From NCBI GenBank assembly GCA_964634885.1, contig CAZWLN010000001.1:124001-188000 (forward strand): a stretch of DNA of 64,000 nt, written 5' to 3'. The notes under the pieces are model-generated. The model saw only the letters and a list, made by a program, of their open reading frames with translations. It was not told where the DNA came from and made no database searches. The number at the start of each line of letters is the position of its first letter. Positions within the stretch are counted from its first letter, which is position 1. Positions 18,816-26,568 of the stretch are shown one piece after another. The translations under genes were made by a program, and so were the position numbers. Origin of the DNA: DAINRZ01 sp964634885. GTDB taxonomy: Bacteria > Bacteroidota > Ignavibacteria > Kapaibacteriales > UBA2268.

Positions 18816-20924
18816 ATGCGAAGAATTTTGTTATTATTGCTATTATCAAGCAGCAGCCTGTGTGCACAGTCACTCTTCGTTTTCAACCCGGACACCACCG
18901 GATTTCCTGTAATGAAAGCGAATTTCTATGCTTATGACAGTACGGGTAAACAGGCCTTAAATCCGGGGACATCAGACTTTAAGGTTACCGAGAACGGAGA
19001 AGACAGAAGAGTGTTAAGTGTGAGCTGCCCTTTGCCAAAGCAACCTGTGAATGTTTCAGTGGCAATGAGTATTGATGTCTCCGGCTCGATGGCCGCGAAT
19101 ATTATTCCTATACCTGTTGAACTTGGGAAAACAACAGCGACGGATCTGTGTAACATGGTAGCAATGCCACCGTCGGAATTTGCTTTACAAAAATGCGATG
19201 ACATTGCTGTGATAATGCGTGATTTTACAACTGACAGAAGCAAAATAATAAATGAAATTAATAAAATTACTGCTTCAGGCGATAATGATTTTGTTGAACA
19301 GTTGCTCAATGACAGGACGGGGTTGCTTAATATTGTAAAAACCGGAAATAACAAACGTATTGCCGTCCTGTACACCGACGCCTGGTGGTATTCCCTGACT
19401 GAGCCAGAATTACAAAGATGTATTGATACTTGTAAAAAATATGATATAAAATTTTATGCGATCATATATTCAAGGCCAGAAGCAATGCCCGATGGTATCA
19501 AATCATCTCTTAATAAATTAGCGGAGGCTACCAGAGGAAAACTCTATGATGGTATAACAAGTCTGAAACAAGCTTCTGAATTGGCTGAAATATTACAGAA
19601 AGAGACACAGGACATCGATGCCTGTACGATTGAATGGGAATCCGAATATTCCTGCAAATCCAAAATAAATGACGTGGAGGTTAAACTACTTACTACAGGT
19701 AATGTGTCAAAACTTTCCTATCAATCGCCCAAAAATTCGCTAATGAAACTTGAATTCAATCCCGTAATAGTTTCTTTTCTAAATACATTAAAAGATACAT
19801 GCACTACTGTTACTGTAACAGCACGCAATGCGGATTTCACTGTAACCAATATTACGCTGTCGAATCCATCATACAGAATCGAAGAGCCGACAAGCTTTAC
19901 CCTGAAAGACGGGGAGAGCCGGAACCTGCAGGTATGCTACACGCCCCCCGACAGCGGTTACAGCTTTTGCCAGTTTACGTTTGTGAATGATCAATGTCCT
20001 GCGAACTACTATGCCAGAGGCGGTTTCAAGAATAAGAAACCATCTATTAAAACAATAAAGTTAATCCATCCCAACGGTGCCGAAGTGTTTTTAGCGGGCA
20101 ACGATACGGTAATTACCTGGGAAGGTGTGTTGCCCGAGGAGCCGGTCACAATTGAATACAGCACAGATCGGGGCTTAAACTGGAAATTAATTGCTCAAAA
20201 TGCAACAGGCCTCAGTTACAAATGGCATATACCGAATACTCCAAGTGAACAGTGTTTAGCAAGGGTTACAGCACAGGCAGGATATAGGTATTCTGATTTT
20301 CCAGAGGTTAAGATTTGTAATCAGATATGGATGGGCATAAACCTCGATGTGGAGTGTTACAGGAATGGGGATACCATTCGTCATGCTGCAACCAATGATG
20401 AATGGAAGGATGCAAATGCAAAACAGGAAGGCGCCTGGTGCTACTTTAACAATGACCCTGTAAACGGGGAAATTTATGGAAAACTATATAATGGCTATGC
20501 CGTTAGCGACCCGAGGGGCCTGGCGCCTGTTGGTTGGCATATTGCAAGTGATATTGAATGGATTGAATTGGAAATGTGCCTCGGTATGTCGAAGGAAGAA
20601 GCTGAAAAATTCGATAAACGGGGAACAGTTCAGGGTGGCAAGCTCAAGTCCACTGGTACGATCGAAGAAGGGGACGGGCTGTGGAAATATCCTAATAACG
20701 GAGCAACGAATGAAACTGGGTTTTCATGTTTACCAGCCGGGTCCCGTGATGGTATTGGAAAATTTTATTACATAGGTATTATGTCAATTATTTGGACATC
20801 AACGTCCCCCTCATGGAATTTCTCCTACTTATGTTTTAGAAAATTTCAATACGATTATGTAACAATCGTAAGAAACCTTTATGATAAAAGTGACGGCTTT
20901 TCTGTCCGCTGTGTCAGGGATTAG
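18816..20924 (+). CDS. Exported VWA/Ig protein with C-terminal FISUMP domain
   Basis: 702 residues. Signal peptide about 1-17 (SSLCAQ). The VWA domain has a perfect metal site, DVSGSM. The middle repeats the arrangement of the previous gene: Cys-rich linker (TIEWESEYSC), ASH-like domain, and Ig-like domain (HPNGAEVFLAGNDTVITW). From about residue 500 it departs: instead of WD40 and T9SS domains it carries a FISUMP domain (QIWMGINLDVECYRNGD, NGYAVSDPRGLAPVGWHIAS, ETGFSCLPAGSRDG, SDGFSVRCVRD). FISUMP is named after Fibrobacter paralogues and usually sits at the C terminus of exported proteins. No T9SS signal is visible, so how it reaches the surface, if it does, is open. Confidence 0.88.
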   Translation: MRRILLLLLLSSSSLCAQSLFVFNPDTTGFPVMKANFYAYDSTGKQALNPGTSDFKVTENGEDRRVLSVSCPLPKQPVNVSVAMSIDVSGSMAANIIPIPVELGKTTATDLCNMVAMPPSEFALQKCDDIAVIMRDFTTDRSKIINEINKITASGDNDFVEQLLNDRTGLLNIVKTGNNKRIAVLYTDAWWYSLTEPELQRCIDTCKKYDIKFYAIIYSRPEAMPDGIKSSLNKLAEATRGKLYDGITSLKQASELAEILQKETQDIDACTIEWESEYSCKSKINDVEVKLLTTGNVSKLSYQSPKNSLMKLEFNPVIVSFLNTLKDTCTTVTVTARNADFTVTNITLSNPSYRIEEPTSFTLKDGESRNLQVCYTPPDSGYSFCQFTFVNDQCPANYYARGGFKNKKPSIKTIKLIHPNGAEVFLAGNDTVITWEGVLPEEPVTIEYSTDRGLNWKLIAQNATGLSYKWHIPNTPSEQCLARVTAQAGYRYSDFPEVKICNQIWMGINLDVECYRNGDTIRHAATNDEWKDANAKQEGAWCYFNNDPVNGEIYGKLYNGYAVSDPRGLAPVGWHIASDIEWIELEMCLGMSKEEAEKFDKRGTVQGGKLKSTGTIEEGDGLWKYPNNGATNETGFSCLPAGSRDGIGKFYYIGIMSIIWTSTSPSWNFSYLCFRKFQYDYVTIVRNLYDKSDGFSVRCVRD

Positions 20925-20943
20925 AATATATTGATTTTTTCGT

Positions 20944-20967
20944 ATATGAATTATCAATTCATATTTT
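20944..20967 (+). terminator. AT-rich hairpin, possible terminator
   Basis: Perfect nine-base-pair inverted repeat ATATGAATT/AATTCATAT with a three-base loop, followed by a short T run, 20 bases after the FISUMP gene. The stem is AT-rich, so strength as a terminator is doubtful. Confidence 0.4.
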
Positions 20968-20995
20968 TGAAATTTTTAACTCAATAATTAAAACA

Positions 20996-21922
20996 ATGAA
21001 AAAATTCATCATCCTGATAATGACTCTTTCTATGTATTGCTGGCTGACGGCGCAGGAAAGCGTCACCAGGACCGATTCCCTTGAATTCAACCTCTTCATC
21101 AGGTCTCTTCCCGAACTGGAACTGCCGATCTTTACTTTACCCGAACCTCAGACTCCGGAGATTACCGATACGAATTTCATGAAGAATTACTTTTTTGTAT
21201 TTGAAGAAGAATTTTCCCCGGACCAGCAATGCAACCATGGATACGCTCTGGGAAAAGCATTAGTGAAAGACAAGATATTCGTATTCTACTGGATCGATGG
21301 ATGTGCGGGCGGCGACAACCAGAGCGACTACTTAGTAATATATGACTGGAATGGAAATAAAATTGATATGCTGGTAACAGGTTTTGGTAACGCTGACTGG
21401 GGAAATGAAAACTATCAATACGGCAAGGTTTATGCGGACAGCATCACAATAGTACTGACCGTATCAGAAAGAGAAGGTGACGAAAACGGAGAAGAAGGAG
21501 AAATGGTACTGAAACACAGGGAAGATATTAAGTACCTCATCGGCCCGGACGGCAAAATCCGAATGGAATTCAGGACAATAAACAGGTCCTATACTATCAG
21601 GGACAGCCTTCTTTACATAAAAAACAGGCTGATTTACAACTGCCGTAACAAAATCGAAGAAGTCTTTCCGGAACTGGACAGGGTCTATTTAATAGTCTCC
21701 CAAAAACTGCCCGGAAAAGAAAATGACTGTTCCATCGATCTTCATTCCGTTACAAAACAGGGAAAGTTACTTTGGAAGACTGGGCTTTTTTCTGAAGCTA
21801 CAGATTTCCGGGATCATTACATCAGTTTCACAAGCGGAAAAAAGAGTTTGGAACTGCATATTAATTATCACAGTTTTGCTATCGACAGGAAAACAGGTAA
21901 ATTTGCTGAAAAACAATACTAA
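20996..21922 (+). CDS. Exported protein of unknown function
   Basis: 308 residues with a signal peptide (about 1-19, ending WLTAQ). The mature protein starts with a Leu/Pro-rich stretch (LPELELPIFTLPEPQTP) and continues with short beta-rich segments (SDYLVIYDWNGNKID, YLIGPDGKIRMEF), suggesting a propeller or beta-sandwich. An acidic Gly/Glu patch (DENGEEGE) sits near the middle. No T9SS domain and no recognised family. It stands at the end of the large exported-protein cluster. Confidence 0.75.
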   Translation: MKKFIILIMTLSMYCWLTAQESVTRTDSLEFNLFIRSLPELELPIFTLPEPQTPEITDTNFMKNYFFVFEEEFSPDQQCNHGYALGKALVKDKIFVFYWIDGCAGGDNQSDYLVIYDWNGNKIDMLVTGFGNADWGNENYQYGKVYADSITIVLTVSEREGDENGEEGEMVLKHREDIKYLIGPDGKIRMEFRTINRSYTIRDSLLYIKNRLIYNCRNKIEEVFPELDRVYLIVSQKLPGKENDCSIDLHSVTKQGKLLWKTGLFSEATDFRDHYISFTSGKKSLELHINYHSFAIDRKTGKFAEKQY

Positions 21923-22150
21923 TTTACACTTTAATAAGATGGAACTGCCCATTTCTTAAATTCTGCTTCCTGTCAACTAGATTTATGTTGCGGGTAATAA
22001 CTGCTTAATGGTCACATTACCAGTTAGTCTCTGTAGTTTAGCCCTCCGATTGTCTTTTGTTGCTGCTCGATACAAAATATTCTTTGTCAAAACATGAATT
22101 TTCGTTAATTTATAATAGTGATGTTTCATTTATTATGACAGGTTTTTTGT

Positions 22151-22693
22151 ATGCTTGATTTTGACCTCTTTAACTATTACACTCAGGTAAAGGATCACAA
22201 CATTCTAATCTCCTTCAAAGGGGCGCTCTCCCAGGAAATACTTGTCGAAATGGGTGATTTCATCAAGAACAAAGTGTCTGTCGATAAAAAGATTAAAAAG
22301 ATATTCACGGTTTTCGTCGAACTGGCACAAAACATCATGCATTACTCCGCCGAAAGGGAAGAGATCGACGGCAAATCCTACGGCGTGGGCATCATTACTT
22401 TTACCGAAAGCAGCGATTTCTACCATATAACTTCGGGTAACCTTACCGAAAAAGAACAGGCCTCTAAGTTTGCCGCCAGGTTACAGCGAATCAACAGCAT
22501 GACCGAAGAAGAACTGAAAGAAAATTACAGCGAACAAATACGCAAGCCCTTAGACAGTTCCAACAAAGGAGCCGGCCTGGGATTGCTCGAAATCGCAAGA
22601 AAATCCAGTGGGAAAATAGATTACGAAATTGAAGACTACAACGAACAGCACTCGTTTCTTGTTCTGTCTGTGAATATTAAAAAGGGAGACTGA
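22151..22693 (+). CDS. SiaB-family protein kinase (DUF6272)
   Basis: 180-residue cytosolic kinase with a GHKL-type ATP-binding fold. The N-box is in VFVELAQNIMHYS and the glycine-rich lid in NKGAGLGLLEIARKS. In the Pseudomonas SiaABCD system SiaB phosphorylates SiaC, and unphosphorylated SiaC activates the diguanylate cyclase SiaD. The gene directly after it encodes a SiaC-like protein, two bases away, which supports the assignment. In this window no SiaA phosphatase or SiaD cyclase is present; a histidine kinase takes the third position. Confidence 0.87.
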   Translation: MLDFDLFNYYTQVKDHNILISFKGALSQEILVEMGDFIKNKVSVDKKIKKIFTVFVELAQNIMHYSAEREEIDGKSYGVGIITFTESSDFYHITSGNLTEKEQASKFAARLQRINSMTEEELKENYSEQIRKPLDSSNKGAGLGLLEIARKSSGKIDYEIEDYNEQHSFLVLSVNIKKGD

Positions 22694-22695
22694 GG

Positions 22696-23073
22696 ATGGA
22701 AAACCTGATATTGCCCGGTACTAAAACAACACCTTACGTTAACTTCAACAGTAAAAGCAATGTCCTTGAATTGTCCGGCGAATCCTACCCGGAAAACGCC
22801 ATCGAATTTTACAAGCAGGTATTTGAATGGTTGAAACACTATTTCAAAGAAGAGCCTGCCCTGACGACATTCAACTTCAAACTTATGTATTTCAACACAA
22901 GTTCGTCAAAAGCAGTTCTTGACATTCTCGATGTACTCGACGACCTGTACAACGAAGGCTCCAAAGTCATCGTCAACTGGTATTACCAGGTTGACGACGA
23001 GGATATGCTCGAAAGCGGGCAGGAATTTGCCGAAGGGCTGTCCCTGCCGTTTAACCTGATTTCCTATGAATAG
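22696..23073 (+). CDS. SiaC-family regulatory phosphoprotein (DUF1987)
   Basis: 125 residues, the expected length for SiaC-like STAS-fold phosphoproteins. Recognisable blocks: TKTTPYVNFNSKSNVLELSG, SYPENAIEFYKQVFEWL, and FKLMYFNTSSSKAVLDILDV, which holds the family Thr/Ser phosphoacceptor region (FNTSSSK). The C-terminal WYYQVDDEDMLESGQEFAEG is also typical. Sits two bases after the SiaB-like kinase and overlaps the histidine kinase frame by eight bases, so the three should be made together. Confidence 0.9.
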   Translation: MENLILPGTKTTPYVNFNSKSNVLELSGESYPENAIEFYKQVFEWLKHYFKEEPALTTFNFKLMYFNTSSSKAVLDILDVLDDLYNEGSKVIVNWYYQVDDEDMLESGQEFAEGLSLPFNLISYE

Positions 23074-24058
23074 CGGCGGCGGGACAATGTCAAAAGACCA
23101 GATAAAAAAGGCGGATTTCGACAACATTTTCTCGACGGAGCTCTATTTCCTGAACCATGCAGAGGAAATTGCCGACAAAGCCGACATTATCTCACGTGAA
23201 GAACTGCTCGAGGAATTCAACAAGCTGACACAGAACTACGCCAATCTGCTGAAACAGACAAAGAAGCTCATCAAGATAGGCGATTCCACCCAGCGTAAGC
23301 TGCGCAACGCCCACGTCAAGCTCGAAGACCAGAACGCCATGATCAACGCCCAGTACCAGAAACTGAGGGAACTGAACGCTACCAAGGATAAGTTCTTTAC
23401 GATCATCTCCCATGACATCCGCAATCCAATCACTTCCATCCTGATGATGGCCGAGATACTGAAGTATTCCTCAGACCGGCTGTCAAAAGAGGAACTGGGC
23501 GACAAGATCGGCTCCATCATCGAAGCCATCAAACGCGTTTTCGCCCTCTTTGACAACCTGCTCCGCTGGTCGCGCTCACAGACAGGCAGCATCAGCTTCA
23601 TCCCGGAAAACATTGTCCTTTCTACCTTGGTTGACAAAGTGAGTACCCTGCTGGACATGGAGCTTTCGAACAAGAGCATTCGCTTTTCTACTGCCATACC
23701 CGACGACCTGGTGGTTTTCGGCGACAGGAACATGCTGGAGACAGTGTTCCGTAACCTCATCTCAAACTCCATCAAATTCTCCCACATTAACGGCGAGATC
23801 AAAGTCCTTACCGAAGTACAGAACAAAGAAGCCGTGGTTACCATCAGGGACAACGGCGTAGGCATCAATAAAGACGACATTAAAAAACTGTTCAGAATAG
23901 ATGAGAATTACAAGACAAAGGGAACGGCCAATGAGATGGGGTCAGGCCTGGGACTGTTGCTCTGCAAGGAGTTCGTGGAAAAGCACGGCGGCCAGGTCTG
24001 GGTAGAAAGCGTGGAAGGTAAAGGGTCCGATTTCAAGTTTACAGTGCCAATTGCCTGA
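23066..24058 (+). CDS. Sensor histidine kinase, cytosolic, coiled-coil linked
   Basis: 330 residues without membrane segments. The first 100 or so residues form a predicted coiled coil (EELLEEFNKLTQNYANLLKQ region) leading to a HisKA domain with the phosphoacceptor in FFTIISHDIRNPITS, then a HATPase domain: N-box NLISNSIKFS, G1 DNGVGI, G2 GSGLGLLLCKEF. The start is uncertain: ATG 23066 overlaps the SiaC gene, while ATG 23087 (MSKDQIKK) follows a GGCGGGACA stretch. No response regulator is adjacent. Being in line with SiaB/SiaC, it probably feeds the same pathway. Confidence 0.88.
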   Translation: MNSGGGTMSKDQIKKADFDNIFSTELYFLNHAEEIADKADIISREELLEEFNKLTQNYANLLKQTKKLIKIGDSTQRKLRNAHVKLEDQNAMINAQYQKLRELNATKDKFFTIISHDIRNPITSILMMAEILKYSSDRLSKEELGDKIGSIIEAIKRVFALFDNLLRWSRSQTGSISFIPENIVLSTLVDKVSTLLDMELSNKSIRFSTAIPDDLVVFGDRNMLETVFRNLISNSIKFSHINGEIKVLTEVQNKEAVVTIRDNGVGINKDDIKKLFRIDENYKTKGTANEMGSGLGLLLCKEFVEKHGGQVWVESVEGKGSDFKFTVPIA

Positions 24059-24085
24059 TGTTATACATTATTGCGCTGAAACAGC

Positions 24086-25147
24086 ATGCACGAAGCTCTT
24101 TTATATCAAAAAGCCGGAGACGGTTCGGGAGCGGTAAACTGCCGCCTGTGTTCCCATTACTGCCATATTGAAGAAGGCAACACCGGCACTTGTAAACTGC
24201 GTGTCAACGAGGACGGGACACTGTTCACCATGAGTTGGGGCAACGCAGACGGAGCCGCCATCGACCCCATAGAGAAAAAACCCTTCTTTCATTACAAACC
24301 GAACACAAGGGTATTATCCTTCGGCACTCCCGGCTGCAATTTCCGCTGTCTCAACTGCCAGAACAGCCACCTGTCGCAGGTTTACAGGAACTATCACCCT
24401 CACTCCGACATGGAGAAAACACTCACTCCGGAACAGATTGTCAATTACGCGGAAAAGTACAAGGTGGACGGCATTGCCTACACCTACTCCGAACCTACCA
24501 TCTTCTTCGAATATGCCCGCGACACTGTGCTGGAATGCAGAAGGAGGGAGGCCCTCTGTTCCGTTTTCCATGTCTTAGTGTCGAACGGCTTCTTCAGTCC
24601 CGAAATGCTTGAACTGAGCCTGAAAGAAGACTTGTTTTCAGCAGTGAATATAGACCTGAAATTCATGAGCGACGGAAAATACAGGGATATTTGCGGAGGC
24701 AGGCTGCAGCCTGTGCTGGACAACATCCGTCGAGTGTATGATGCGCGCGAAAAGATGCACATGGAGATCATCAACCTGGTCATCCCCGGCGAGAACGACA
24801 GCGACGACGACTTCGTCAGGCTCTGCGAGTTCATGGCGTCGGTGTCGCCTGAGATTCCCCTTCATTTCAACAGGTTCTACCCGAAGTACAAAATGGCAAA
24901 CAAGGACCTTACTGAACTGTCAACGTTGACGAGAGCAAAGGAGACAGCCATAAAGCACGGCCTGAAGTATGTTTACATAGGCAACGCCTCCCTCAGGGAC
25001 TCGGAGAACACCTACTGTCCCGAATGTGGGGCCCTGCTCGTCGAACGCCATTATTATGAGATCGGCAGCAACTGCTTCGAAGCCCTGGAGCCTGGAGAGG
25101 AGCCACGCTGCCCCAAGTGCGGCGCCTTAGTAAATTTTGTGGTGTGA
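24086..25147 (+). CDS. AmmeMemoRadiSam-system radical SAM enzyme
   Basis: 353 residues. The N terminus carries a four-Cys segment (CRLCSHYCHI...GTC), then the radical SAM cluster motif CNFRCLNCQN (CxxxCxxC) inside GTPGCNFRCLNCQNSHLSQ. Family blocks DGIAYTYSEPTIFFEY, AVNIDLKFMSDGKYR and LHFNRFYPKYKM are present. The C terminus adds a zinc-ribbon-like tail (CPECGALL and CPKCGALV). In most genomes this enzyme is accompanied by AMMECR1 and Memo proteins; neither is in this window. It begins 27 bases after the histidine kinase and may be in that operon. The reaction of this family is not established. Confidence 0.92.
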   Translation: MHEALLYQKAGDGSGAVNCRLCSHYCHIEEGNTGTCKLRVNEDGTLFTMSWGNADGAAIDPIEKKPFFHYKPNTRVLSFGTPGCNFRCLNCQNSHLSQVYRNYHPHSDMEKTLTPEQIVNYAEKYKVDGIAYTYSEPTIFFEYARDTVLECRRREALCSVFHVLVSNGFFSPEMLELSLKEDLFSAVNIDLKFMSDGKYRDICGGRLQPVLDNIRRVYDAREKMHMEIINLVIPGENDSDDDFVRLCEFMASVSPEIPLHFNRFYPKYKMANKDLTELSTLTRAKETAIKHGLKYVYIGNASLRDSENTYCPECGALLVERHYYEIGSNCFEALEPGEEPRCPKCGALVNFVV

Positions 25148-25371
25148 AGGTAAATTATAGTATTAATTAATCATGATATATTATTGTTAAGGAAAAGAAA
25201 ATATTCGTACATTTGTATACAATAGTGTACATTCACAATTTATTTGCATTAGGAAATAGAGGATGAAAGCATTTCATAGTAAAAAGGCTAAAGTATTTGA
25301 AAAATTTACATAGTTAGAACCTTCTTACACTCTTTAAATTAATTATTAAAATTACTTAATTTTAAAAATCT

Positions 25372-26568
25372 ATGGAAAAGACACAGAATTACATCATTTT
25401 ACAAAATGGTTATACTCTATCCTACGATGAAACTCAATGTTATGAGAATGATAAAGAGTATCAAAGTAATGATAGTGATAAAAGAGAACCCAATGAGATA
25501 ATTAAAGAATTAAAGCATAAATTCTATAATGCTTTTTTTAAGAAACATTTTAGAAATCTTATTTTCCTTACTGCAGCTGGAACATCTCTAAATAATGGAG
25601 AAAACAGTGGTAAAACAAGAGAAGACCTTTGGAATGAATGCAAAGATGAAATTTCTTCATTAGAAAAAAAGGATAAGAATGTATCATCAAAACCTTTTTT
25701 TATAGAGAAAGATATTGAGGGGTTATTATCATATATCATTCTCTATGAAAAAATTCATGGAGATTTGATAATTAATAAAAATGAATTATTAAAAGCAAAA
25801 ATAGAAAAAAAAATATCTGAAACATGTAAATTGGTACTTTCTGAAACTGCACCTCATAAAGAATTTCTTAATAAAATTACAGCAAGGAAGCCAAGTGAGC
25901 CAAGGATAAAACTATTTACAACAAATTACGATACATTATTTGAACAGGCTGCCAATGAAGCAGGTTTTATTATTATTGATGGTTTTTCTTATACACAGCC
26001 TAGAAGGTTTTCTGGAAGGTATTTTGATATTGATATTGTAAACCGAGAAAAAACAAGAATCAAACAGGAAGAAAGTTTTCTTTCTAAAGTATTCCATTTG
26101 TATAAATTACATGGTTCTGTAAATTGGACAAAAGAAAATAACACAATATTGTTAAAAGAAAACCCAACAAATCCACTAATCATCTATCCGGCATCTGAAA
26201 AATATGAAAGTTCATATGAACAACCCTACTTCGAGATGATGTCGAGATTTCAATCATCCCTCAGACAAGAAAATACATTATTAATAGTTATTGGTTTTGG
26301 TTTTAAAGACAAACATATTCAAAATGTAATTATAGAAGCTGTGGAACAAAATCCAAGTTTTCAACTTGTGATAATAAATTATAGTAATAGTAATAGTATT
26401 CAGACAACCAATTTAGAATCATTTTTTCTTAATGTAGATGCAATGAAAGTCAAAAGAAATGTGACCATAATATTTGATAACTTTAGTGGATTTGTCGATA
26501 ATTATCCATCAAATCTAACATATATTGAACAACAAAAGGATAACAATAATGAATCCATTCAGCCATAA
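25372..26568 (+). CDS. SIR2-domain protein of a SIR2-HerA antiphage system
   Basis: 398 residues. SIR2-family motifs are visible: FLTAAGTS (residues 66-72, the nucleotide-binding turn), TTNYDTLFE (N185, Y186, D187), YKLHGSVNW (His247, catalytic position) and the closing VIGFGFKDKH. SIR2 effectors in defence systems deplete NAD+ when triggered by infection. The gene is much more AT-rich than its surroundings: a hand count gives 16 G/C in the 60 bases 25801-25860. ATG 25372 has no clear Shine-Dalgarno site. It overlaps the HerA gene by 20 bases. Pairing with HerA matches the published SIR2-HerA (Nezha) arrangement. Confidence 0.9.
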   Translation: MEKTQNYIILQNGYTLSYDETQCYENDKEYQSNDSDKREPNEIIKELKHKFYNAFFKKHFRNLIFLTAAGTSLNNGENSGKTREDLWNECKDEISSLEKKDKNVSSKPFFIEKDIEGLLSYIILYEKIHGDLIINKNELLKAKIEKKISETCKLVLSETAPHKEFLNKITARKPSEPRIKLFTTNYDTLFEQAANEAGFIIIDGFSYTQPRRFSGRYFDIDIVNREKTRIKQEESFLSKVFHLYKLHGSVNWTKENNTILLKENPTNPLIIYPASEKYESSYEQPYFEMMSRFQSSLRQENTLLIVIGFGFKDKHIQNVIIEAVEQNPSFQLVIINYSNSNSIQTTNLESFFLNVDAMKVKRNVTIIFDNFSGFVDNYPSNLTYIEQQKDNNNESIQP

